24,478 nt of DNA. It comes from Bipalium vagum. Its lineage: Eukaryota; Platyhelminthes; Tricladida; Geoplanidae. The DNA lies in NCBI GenBank assembly GCA_037834085.1, contig JBBMKC010200719.1, positions 1-24,478 of the forward strand. The letters run 5' to 3'. Of this stretch, positions 11,440 through 19,604 are shown in pieces (positions within the stretch are counted from its first letter, which is position 1; each line of letters begins with the position of its first letter). A program made the translations under genes and the position numbers. The notes beneath the pieces are model-generated. The model was not told the DNA's origin. It saw only the letters and a list, made by a program, of their open reading frames with translations, and ran no database searches.

Positions 11440-12030
11440 TAAATGAACCTAAATTATATTTTATTCATTTAGATAATCAGCATCACAATTAATAGCACTT
11501 TTCCACCCAGAAACAAATTTATAAGTACCATCTTTATAACATTTTGTCTTTTGAGGCGAAAAAAATTTGCTAATTTCCACTCCAATTTTTTTCTATTTTT
11601 TGAAATATTTGTTTCGAAAAATAGAAGATAGTCTGTAGGAAAAATTTCATGGAAATCTAGTGGATATACCAGAATTCCACAGTGTAATGCTTCAGTGCTT
11701 TCCTCTCGATTGGATTTTGCAATAAGCGGTCTTGAAATATCGTGTATCAATATCACTTTAAGTCTATTGGATTATACCTGTTTTTCGCTGAAGCATCAAA
11801 TCTTTTACTTTATCAATTTGCTTTACACACAAACCAACATTGACAGTTTTAGTGAACCAATCTGGGGATGTACGATTTAAAATGCAATGTCTTTACCGTT
11901 TTTAAAACTGTCTCATGTAAATCGCTACATTCATTGGACAGCCGTTTAAGAGATGTCTTGGATTTTTCCTGCAACAGCTTATTTCATCAAATATTTTCCA
12001 ACTCTTCTTAGTTGATGTCTACTTTTTGTT
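11440..12030 (-). mobile_element. mariner relic, internally deleted
   Basis: On the minus strand a 95-codon frame (11756-11469) reads as a degraded mariner catalytic region: LIHDISRPLIAKSNRE (compare LLHDNARPHVA, second Asp), IFPTDYLLFF (compare SPTDYHLF, third Asp), then FFRLKRQN. In the next frame it continues as KFVSGWKSAINCDADYLNE, the typical C-terminal W-containing segment. Immediately upstream (about 11990-11790) lies an N-terminal stretch in another frame: LKRLSNECSDLHETVLKTV, LHFKSYIPR, and KQIDKVKDLMLQRKTG. These resemble the second HTH and the linker of mariners. The first catalytic Asp region that should lie between them is missing. FKSYIPR is also Tc1-like, so a Tc1 fragment joined to a mariner fragment is the alternative. 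No ends found. Confidence 0.7.
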
Positions 12031-12640
12031 GCATCCATGACAATGTCAGTTTTGACGAATTTTTTAAATATTGCGTTGATCGTTGTCTACTTGGTAAATT
12101 AGTATTTATTTCTGGCTTCAAATCAGACCTAAATACTGGTCAGCCACAACGAAGCATCATTGAAACTTTTGAAAAGGACATAATTTGTTATCGAATCGCA
12201 TATAATTTATTTAAGACGTTAAGTGGTCGTAAATTTGACAATAGAAATTAGCCAAAGGAGGGTCAACCCTCACTCATTGAGGAATACATTTTGTGTTCCT
12301 GTGTCGAAGAAGATCCCCTTCAAACCTAATGGTCGCTTCAGTACCACAAATTCAGACCTAACCCCTCTTTGGTCCACACTAGAATACCGCCTGTATCTCT
12401 GCATGAGTTGGAACTCATTTTCAGTAGGCCGGTTTAAATTAGAAATGATTAAGAATTATTCATATCTAGAATATTATGCCAACCATGGAATCATTTTTTA
12501 TGTTACTTATGTAGCTTATCTTTATTTTGAACTCCTAAATAATTTTTATGTTACTCAGTATAATTTTTTATTCAAGATTATTAGCTATTTTATAATTTTA
12601 AAACAATAAACAGGCTACATTTAAATTTAACAAAAATTAC
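12031..12640. other. unassigned block with two open frames and a GC-richer core
   Basis: The plus strand has overlapping open frames at 12012-12251 (79 codons) and 12223-12609 (128 codons). The middle, about 12240-12430, is clearly richer in G+C than anything around it. It contains a perfect hairpin GAGGGT-CA-ACCCTC near 12257-12270. Translations such as TPLWSTLEYRLYLC and EYILCSCVEEDPLQT are not low-complexity, but I recognise no domain. The 3' part of the longer frame (after about 12440) degenerates to AT-biased F/Y/N/L codons and is unlikely to be protein. It may be a fragment of a foreign or mobile sequence, or an exon piece. I do not call a gene. Confidence 0.3.
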
Positions 12641-12643
12641 ATA

Positions 12644-13088
12644 TGTGGTAAGGCTAAAACGTACTTAGACTCAACCAGAAATAATAAAGATAACTGAAAA
12701 ATTTTTTTATTAACAATACATATACATGTATATGTCTCATTTCTCGACATAACCGAAGTTTAAATTGTGCATTTATTCCACCGGTCGATCATTTCATTAA
12801 AGCCCATTTCAAAGAAATTTCTGCACTTTTGGCCAGTTGTAAAATCGCGGATTAAGCTATAGATGGTCACCTTTCATTGGGCAATTTCACCATATACAAT
12901 TTTCTGCTTGATAGATCCCTTCAGTAGTAAAAACCGGATCACACTTCGATCATAAGTAGTGGAAACAAAAATTAAAATATTTAAACAAATATATTTGGTG
13001 CCTATATCTGATTATTATTTATAAATAAATTTATATAAATATATTCATTATTTCTAGTAGAGTCTAAGTACTTCTTAGTCTTGCCACG
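12644..13088 (-). mobile_element. mariner-derived 445-bp element with 44-bp inverted termini
   Basis: The ends 12644-12687 and 13045-13088 are inverted copies, 36 of 44 positions identical, sharing the core GTACTTAGACTC and GAAATAAT. Both are flanked by TA (12642-12643 and 13089-13090). On the minus strand, just inside the far end, lies a remnant of a mariner N-terminus (RSVIRFLLLKG...TIYSLIRDFTTG). It runs directly into the transposase C-terminus (NFFEMGFNEMIDRWNKC, then after a frame shift NFGYVEK and stop). The whole DDE core is missing, so this is an internally deleted, MITE-like copy. Its termini differ from those of the 3.7-kb mariner, so it is a separate family. A perfect 18-bp palindrome (ACATATACATGTATATGT) sits at 12718-12735. 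Confidence 0.9.
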
Positions 13089-13090
13089 TA

Positions 13091-14560
13091 TTTAGAGGTA
13101 TAGAAGCATTCTTTCATTTGATATACTTCGATAAATATTTTTTTTCTACAATCCAATAAAAATAAAAAAAACACTAAAACCACTCAATTAATCTAAAACT
13201 TTTCAAAACAATGATAAATTGTCTAACATCATAAAAATTATATTTGTTGTAAATCTTAATTAAATATTCTTCATAACAAGTTACAGAATAAAACAATTAA
13301 CCACTTTAAACTATTTACATTTAATTTCACAAAAAATTAAAAACCAAAAAAAATATTCTCACTAAAACTAAATAATGATGCTTTCTCGTTTCAAACCAGT
13401 TAAATGTATCAAATACAAAAGTTATTTGAGTTATTATTAATTAATTAGTTTTTTATTGATTAAATAATTCTAAAGAAATTAATAAATCAAAATCATTCAT
13501 AATAATTGATTATAAAAAATTTTTAATAACTCATTTTTCTTTAATTATTAATTGTTTTAGTAAGAACTGTTAGTAAAATTAACTTTCCACTGGTAAACAG
13601 ATTCTTTTTAATTTTGATTTTAAAATTATAAATGTGTTTAAAATAACTTTTAAAAAAAATTGATTAATTAACAATATTAATTCACAACTATCAATTATTT
13701 AACAATTCGTTTTACGAAATCATTTTCCAAAGCAAATAAAATTATTTTTTTTATTTTAGATTAATCCAGTTATTGATTAAATATGAAACATTTTATTTTA
13801 AAAATTTTTATTCTCATTGATTTTAAAATTAATAAAAATAAAAATAACTTTGACTTAATGCAATGTATTTTTTTAAAAATATAAGAAAAAGAAAATTTTA
13901 TTAGTCTTAATTTTACGACATCTGTTTCACTTTTTAATAATTTTCAACTTAAAATTATTATGAAATTGGCAACATTTTTCTCTTTCTGGCTTAAGTAAAT
14001 GAAAATCTCAGATCAAATATTTAAAATATCTTATGTTACCATTGATAAAAGCTTTTAATAATAAGAATTTATTAATGTTAATTTTTTATTAAAACTAATA
14101 CGTAAAATATTTTTATTGGAAAAATTATTTTTAAAAACTCCAAATGGAATGGTGTAAAGTGATCATTGTTTAAAATAAATATTTTAATCAATAGAGAAGA
14201 AATTTCGACAATTCAAAATTATAATTTTAAAAATTTACAAAATAATAAATTATAGTCATAATAGATGTATATCGCATGGCTATAGTGATGGCCATGTTTT
14301 CTTCATGAAATGTCGTGCGGAATTATTGGAATTATTGTGCGATATTTCAAAAATATTTTTCTTACAATTATAACTCATTTTTATTTACATCACAAATTAA
14401 TTATAAAAGAAAATTACGAAAACTATTAGTATACTTAATGCGTTAATATTACACCTTTCGACCATAAGTTGAAGAGTTGTACTTTAACTTACTGTTATTA
14501 TATATCTTCCAAATGCTGATCAGTCAAACACGAGCGTTTCTTGCATTTATTATTATTTAA
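13091..14560. other. AT-rich non-coding stretch
   Basis: A-rich on the plus strand from 13140 to 13400, then mixed A/T. Nothing coding. A small patch at 14270-14345 contains a hairpin (CATGGC, 9-10-nt loop, GCCATG, about 14274-14296) and a direct repeat of GGAATTATT. It may be the decayed 5' part of the transposon tail that follows, but no match can be shown. Confidence 0.5.
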
Positions 14561-14860
14561 AATATGCAAATGAATGTCTTAATTTTAGAAAACCATCAAC
14601 TGAATACGAAAAAATGAGAAATAAGTCATATTTATGTAGAAGCACCTAGGAAATCACAAAGAACGGCTGCGCATAGAATATCACTAGAAATGTATCCAAA
14701 TTTTATGAATGACTTTTATAATGTTTTGCATGAATGTATAAAAAGTTAATGATCATTCTGTCAAAAAAATTAATTGTAATAAATAATATTATAAAAAATT
14801 TACATTTTTATGTTGAGTATATTTGATGTTATTATATTTACTTTATTAACACCCTGTATA
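14561..14860 (+). mobile_element. 3' tail of an IS630/Tc1/mariner element
   Basis: A 38-codon frame (14633-14746, stop TAA 14747) begins YVEAPRKSQ and ends FYNVLHECIKS. This is the characteristic tail of insect-type DDE elements: a (K/V)Y...PR segment, an I-S-L-E-M segment (compare I..ISPEML), then a helix with LH.C. About 100 bp on, the sequence ends in TTTATTAACACCCTGTATA. Read on the minus strand this is TATACAGGGTGTTAATAAAG, the common terminus of such elements. The catalytic region and the 5' end are not recognisable upstream, so the copy is 5'-truncated or decayed. A double stop follows the last codon, where relatives usually continue with G-H-F. Confidence 0.7.
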
Positions 14861-15022
14861 TATGTGTGTAAGTGTATTTATGTATAATTAAAATATATAA
14901 AAACAAAAAATATTGTAAAAGATAAATTAAATAATATTATTATTATTAATGAATTAATGAATATTATTAATTATTATTATTATTAAATATGAATGAATTT
15001 GATATCAAGAGTGTAGATTTCC

Positions 15023-15028
15023 TTTATT
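15023..15028 (-). terminator. poly(A) signal AATAAA of the 15.1-16.4 kb gene
   Basis: AATAAA on the minus strand, 60 nt after the proposed stop at 15088 and inside a run with no other features. Its position supports the spliced model of the gene ending at 15088 rather than at 15374. Confidence 0.5.
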
Positions 15029-15087
15029 TTATAATTTTGAACAAGGAGTATGATTTCTTTTCATAATTAAAAGTTTTAAAAGAAAAT

Positions 15088-16363
15088 TTAAAATATTAAA
15101 TAAAAATGTGCAATAATTTTTTGCGATACGATTACTAAAAATAGTAACGAATTTTTGAAGGATACTTACTAAAAACAGTAAAATATGTTGCTAAAATGAG
15201 ACTCAAAAATACGTTATTCCTAAAAAAAGAAGCCAATAAAATTACTTTAAAACGAAAACGAAATAATAATCCTAAACATTCGAGACAATTTCTCCTGTGA
15301 AAAAAAAATATCAAAATTATAAGAAAGAAGATAACACATCGAAATATCTTATTGCTGAAAATCCGAATGTAATTTAAATTTGTTTTTTTTTTAATTTTTT
15401 TAACAAAGATAAATTTGTAGTAGTGCGCATAGAGTAAAGTAAGCCCTTTGTAAATAGAAGGCATTGTTTTGTCTTGTTATCATAACAGACATGTAAGATT
15501 TTCATATGATATTTAGGAGTGAGTTCTGTAAATTCCATAGCTTTAATGATCTGTCCATTTAGTTGCTTAGTGTTCTGTGAAATAAAAAATACCATATCAA
15601 TGCTGCTTATAAGCCTGTGTATGGGCTCTTCAATTAGTACCATATTCAGCAAAGTCGGTAAAGTGATATGTTTGATATTTATATGGCTTACGGCTAAGTA
15701 GTATCTTTTATCATCAGTTTGATATTGGAATAGGATGTACATTAGATTTTTATTGGAATTAATTTCAATAGTTTTCATTTCACATTTTTTGGAAATATTC
15801 CACAAACTGTTAGGATATATATCTTTAATTTCCTTTGATTTCATAACAACTATTTTCTGGTCCGACGGTGATTCTTCCCCAAGAATAAAGATGTGTGCTT
15901 TGAATAATGCTATATCTTTTGGAACTGTTTTAAACATACCGTATGTTCTCACTTGGTACATGTCTGGAAAATTCATTTTACAGATCATATTGGAAATTTT
16001 GGTAGACTTAGAATCGACTCCCATTATCACGAGGCTCTTTGAATCGAGAATGATTTTTTGAGGAACAATGATATAATTTTGAAGCTTTAAACTGATCGTT
16101 GAGAACCAGACTAATTTATTATCCTTGTTCAATAAACAATGTCCCATTAATGGGGAATTTTTAAATGCTATTATAACATTTCCATTAAAAGCCGTTACAT
16201 CTTTGATTTCGAAATTCTCAAAATCAGTTGGAAGTATATTGTAAATGGAGTTCTCGAATTTCAATGTCGACTTTAGGGACTCGGTTTCTTTGACGATTGT
16301 GAAGCTGTTTTCTTCAAATTCTGAATTTCGTATAAATTCTGTAATTGACTTCAGTGAACTCAT
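15088..16363 (-). CDS. unrecognised protein gene, probably 3 exons, 376 aa
   Basis: The minus strand carries the longest open frame of the window (16363-15374, 329 codons). It has an ATG in a good context (AAAAAATGAG) and balanced non-low-complexity residues, so it is clearly a real gene. I do not recognise the protein. It is rich in alternating hydrophobic strands separated by polar turns (VTAFNGNVIIAF, SLVIMGVDSK, KAHIFILGEE, NLMYILFQYQT, IDMVFFISQN) at about 30-45-residue intervals, suggesting a beta-propeller-like or other all-beta fold. There is no signal peptide.

The 3' end of the simple frame is A-rich and looks intronic. A donor GTTAAA at 15404 and a strong acceptor TTTTTTTTTCACAG ending at 15295 would remove 110 nt in the correct phase. 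A second GTAAGT...TTTTTAG pair (15169-15135) would remove 35 nt, again in phase. Exons: 16363-15405, 15294-15170, 15134-15088. The added C-terminus (FRFKVILLASFF, VFLSLILATYFTVFIIV) is strongly hydrophobic, so the product would be C-terminally membrane-anchored. The alternative is an unspliced 329-aa soluble protein. I am sure of the gene and unsure of its end. Confidence 0.7.
15135..15169 (-). other. candidate 35-nt intron
   Basis: On the minus strand it starts with consensus GTAAGTAT and ends TTACTATTTTTAG, with a branch-like TTACTAT close to the acceptor. Removal keeps the frame open to a TAA at 15088. If retained, the frame stops at the TAG inside it. Confidence 0.4.
15295..15404 (-). other. 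candidate 110-nt intron
   Basis: GTTAAA donor and a long T-tract followed by CACAG on the minus strand. The phase (two bases left in exon 1, one supplied by exon 2) matches exactly. The interval contains the A-rich end of the simple reading frame. The donor is not the best consensus, which is the weak point of the model. Confidence 0.4.
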
Positions 16364-16800
16364 TTTTTATGTTATATTAAAATAAAATTCGAAATGCACT
16401 AATGGCTTAAATAAGATCATCTTTTATCATTTCCTTTAAAAATTTTTAAGGAAATCTTTTAATGTATTATAGAATTTTCTGTAAATAGAATTTTTTATAA
16501 TCAATAAACTTTCGAGTATCATATTTTAATGATATATTGGTTATTTTAAAATATTTTTAATATTTATTTAAAATATTGAAATTATAGATATTTTAAATAA
16601 CTAATCAATCAACACTGGAAAAGCCTAAAATAGGCTCATAACATCATTTTAATAAATAAATTAGCATATTCATTATCATATTGAAATATTTTAATTCTAT
16701 TTTACTTTTTCACTTTAAGCAATTTAAGTTTCTGAATTAATAAGCTATGTCCACTTTTCTTAAATAGTATACTAAAAAGCTTGAGATTATTATCTTTAAA
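16364..16800. other. 5' flank of the minus-strand gene, AT-rich
   Basis: Presumed promoter side of the 15.1-16.4 kb gene. No clear TATA box at a usual distance. A perfect small hairpin, AGCCTA-AAA-TAGGCT, lies at 16622-16636. Nothing else stands out. Confidence 0.4.
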
Positions 16801-16802
16801 TA

Positions 16803-17160
16803 AATGACAATTTTGAGTTGGAAACTTTTTTTAAACGCTTCTTAGCGACTCTGATTACTTATTTATATGATTATAGTTTTTTTTTTAATTCTGGGGATGT
16901 ATTGGTGATGCACAATTGCAGGTTCCAACACCGCAAAGATATTGTTAAATTGCTGATAGATTTCTACCACCATACTCGCTTCAACAACAAGTCGCAAATA
17001 CCATCCTTCATCAGAACCATTAGAGATCGGGACGATTTATAAGAATTGATTACCAAAGAACTCCTGCATGACGATATCGATTTAAGTGATTATTTACGCA
17101 ACATAAGGCGGTTTATAGAAAAAGCCTTGGCGAGACAAGAATTTACTTTAGTATTTAGTG
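16803..17160 (+). pseudogene. conserved-looking coding fragment interrupted by one in-frame TAA
   Basis: The plus strand reads NDNFELETFFKRFLATLI..., GDVLVMHNCRFQHRKDI, DIVKLLIDFYHHTRF and SFIRTIRDRDDL, then TAA (17039-17041). It continues in the same frame as ELITKELLHDDIDLSDYLRN and IRRFIEKALARQEF. The codons (CAC, CGC, CTG, TAC, GCG) are much less AT-biased than the surroundings. The translation has an amphipathic, helix-rich, protein-like pattern and the antisense frames look like shadows. There is no ATG: the frame opens after a TAA at 16797-16799 and the first Met is internal, so the 5' end is missing or lies behind a splice. A CAG at 16917-16919 might be an acceptor, which would shorten the piece. 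Most likely it is a fragment of a decayed gene or retrocopy, or an exon of a gene with a premature stop. I could not name the family. Confidence 0.45.
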
Positions 17161-17620
17161 TACATTTTCACTATATATTTCTGAATAATTTTCTATATTT
17201 TCCGCATAACCCTGCAAATAATAAATTAAAAAATAATACAAATTGTTTTACTTAAAAGATTCATTCGATCAATATTTTGATTTTAAATTATCATATTTAA
17301 AATTGTCACTCAAGTAGGCAGCTGAAAAATCATTTTCATACAATGCATTTTATTTTTTAATTGATTTTTGAAGTTTAAATTAAAGTGGAATAATAAGGAG
17401 AAAATCAAAATAGATCTTTGGTCGAATCTATTCTAAGAAAACTTTATTTAACTAACATCATTGTTAAACGGTATATTATCTCCCCGCTCGATAATTTAAA
17501 TATCAATATAGCATCAAAAAGAGAATAAAATTCTTATTACGAAACTGAAATATTTTTCAAATTAACTCAATAAATAAAAATTTATTAAAAAATAAAAAAA
17601 CATGAAAGAATTTCCGTTTT
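17161..17620. other. AT-rich non-coding stretch
   Basis: The frame of the upstream fragment runs on to 17255, but after about 17160 it turns into AT-biased codons with no motif. GTATTT at 17151 could be a donor. Nothing else seen. Confidence 0.45.
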
Positions 17621-17626
17621 TACATA

Positions 17627-17640
17627 GTAACCATAGTTAC
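17627..17640. promoter_or_regulatory. X-box-like dyad
   Basis: GTAACCATAGTTAC is an imperfect dyad close to the RFX-factor X-box pattern (GTHNYY-AT-RRNAAC), with one mismatch. It sits about 200 bp upstream of the CCAAT/CRE cluster. On its own it is weak evidence. Confidence 0.25.
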
Positions 17641-17730
17641 CTAATAAAATAATAAAACTTAAACAATATAAACTATGAAATTTTAAAAATCTACACTTTT
17701 TACACGAAATTTAAAGGTTTTTAAAATCAA

Positions 17731-17842
17731 CCCCTAGCCCTAATTCTAATAATATTTAAGAGAATTTGTTAGCTCTAACTCTAACTCTAGTTAACAAAAT
17801 AATTTTAAATTTATTTTCAGAATTTTTATCCCTAACTCTAAT
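17731..17842. repeat. degenerate telomere-like CCCTAA/CTCTAA words
   Basis: CCCCTAGCCCTAATTCTAAT (17731-17750), then GTTAGCTCTAACTCTAAC with TCTAGTTAAC (17768-17795), then CCCTAACTCTAAT (17830-17842). The middle piece also folds (GTTAG-CT-CTAAC and CTAAC-TCTA-GTTA). TTAGGG occurs once more, reversed, at 18365-18370. This may be a short interstitial telomere-type tract inserted at a repaired break, or chance. Confidence 0.4.
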
Positions 17843-17925
17843 CTGATTGGTTATTGATTATTAATCTTATTTTTTATGGGTACATTGTGGCGAGCCAATC
17901 AAAAAACTGGGAGATATTACGTCAT
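17843..17925. promoter_or_regulatory. promoter-like island: two CCAAT boxes and a CRE
   Basis: CTGATTGG (17843-17850, an inverted CCAAT) and AGCCAATCA (17893-17901) are near-ideal NF-Y sites 45 bp apart in opposite orientation. ATTACGTCAT (17916-17925) is a textbook ATF/CREB site (ATGACGTAAT on the other strand). This combination is typical of animal housekeeping or stress promoters and is striking in such AT-rich DNA. No long open frame starts on either side. The first ATG downstream on plus (17965) gives only 10 codons (MEIRLLSKNY). It could drive a transcript with a non-coding first exon. Confidence 0.45.
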
Positions 17926-19600
17926 AGCTTTTGTTTCTTTCTGGGGTCTTAAATTTAGTAAATCATGGAAATCCGATTGTTATCTAAGAACTACTAATTT
18001 AATTACGAGTAACATCTTGTAATTTTTTTATCTTCATAGTTCGGAGAATTTAAAGAATCGACTTCTTAGCATTGATAATAATTACTTACTTGAATGTTTT
18101 ATGTTTATCCTAATTATTTATTCAATTATTTGTTTTTATTCGATTCTTTTTACCATATTATATCTATTGGATTATTATTACATGAAGATTTGTGAATACG
18201 TAGCAGTTTCAGTCTTTATTGATAGAATTGATAACTTTACTTTTTTGTGATTTGAACTTGCTGTTGTTTTGTTCTAATCTTGTAATAGAACGAGTAAGGT
18301 TTATTGCGATTATTTTGATTTATTTCAGGCTAATAACATAAGTGAGGAGTCAGTAAACTTTGAGTTAGGGTTATAACATAAGATGTGAGATTACCTCGCT
18401 TTACGAATTTAACAACTAATGTGTTTATGATTAATTACCATTCATGGATTTTTGATATTGAAAACATCAATAAAACAACATAACTATGCTCTGTTTTGGT
18501 TTGATAACAGGATTATTAGTGATTAAGATTTGAAAAGTTAAATTTGAAGCCCAGATGCTAATAATTTTATTCTTCGTAGTCATAATTTTACATATTGATG
18601 TGGATAGAAGCTTATTTTGACTTGTAGATTTAGATTTCTTTATCTGATTTTAATTTCTATATTATGATCAACCGAACTTAACAGAAATACTTCATGTAAC
18701 CAGTTTTCTCTCTGGTGAAACTATTAATGTTGACTGTTGGTTGTTTGGAATTCTGTGATTCAGAAAATGTCTTATGTATTTTTTGTCTTGTATACAAAAA
18801 AAACCTAGTAAAAAAATATTTTCACAGCTACCTATTACATGCCCTCACTTTCCTCAGCTTTTCTTCACTCCCCTATTATTAACTTTTGTAAGATCATTTA
18901 TTTTTTTCTAAGTACATATAAAGACAAACACTGATTTCCCAAGAACCCGATTGGAACCTGTTTCCAAGATTTCAAATTAATCTTTTTATCTTATCCTCAG
19001 GATGGTTCATTCTATGCTTCATTTATTAAACTCGCGTCGCTAGTTTAATGAAAATAAACCACATGAAATATTCTTCTAATACAACAACCCTAGATCCACT
19101 GTATATCGAATGAATTTTAGAATTTTTTGACACTGATTCTCACTTTCATATGTTTTCTGAATTTATATAATGGTTATTAGTTGTAATGAAGAAACAATTC
19201 TTTATAAAAATTTCTTATTGAGTAATGAAATTTTGAATTGATTAATCAATACATTCATATTAGCTTGACAGGAAGTGCTTACTGTTTGTATTGATCCTTT
19301 TATTTGAGTTACTCTTACGATTTTGATTTAGCTTTAACAAGTCAATAAATTTTCTGCTAAATATTTAGAAAAAAGTTTTCATTGAGTTATTGTAAAGCCT
19401 TCCAGCAAAAGATATGTGATCAATCTTAAAACATTTAAATATGGACTCTCAAAATCTGATAGAAAGAAAAAAAATCTGATAAATTAGTACTTGTAATTTA
19501 ATTCGTCCCAAGTTCACCAAAATCCAAATTTGTACAATTGTGCTTTTAATTCATGAAATTTTGATTTTTGAATTTATCTGCATGGATAAGAGACAAATAA
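17926..19600 (+). other. coding-poor tract, possible transcription unit downstream of the promoter island
   Basis: No long frame, but the base use differs from the rest: T-rich on plus and less repetitive. It contains several splice-like sites, for example TTATTTCAG at about 18328 and a very good acceptor CTTTTTATCTTATCCTCAG ending at 19000. The stretch after that acceptor is open for 15 codons (DGSFYASFIKLASLV) to a TAA at 19046-19048, with AATAAA at 19053-19058. This could be the last exon of a small gene or long non-coding RNA starting near 17.95 kb. I cannot assemble a convincing coding path between the two ends. Confidence 0.25.
19053..19058 (+). terminator. possible poly(A) signal
   Basis: AATAAA five bases after a stop that closes the candidate terminal exon 19001-19048. 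AATAAA is common by chance in this base composition, so this is weak alone. Confidence 0.25.
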
Positions 19601-19604
19601 AATA

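Noticed and set aside
15519-16061. Plus-strand frames of 60 and 108 codons
   Set aside because: Antisense shadows of the 329-codon minus-strand gene; no motif of their own.
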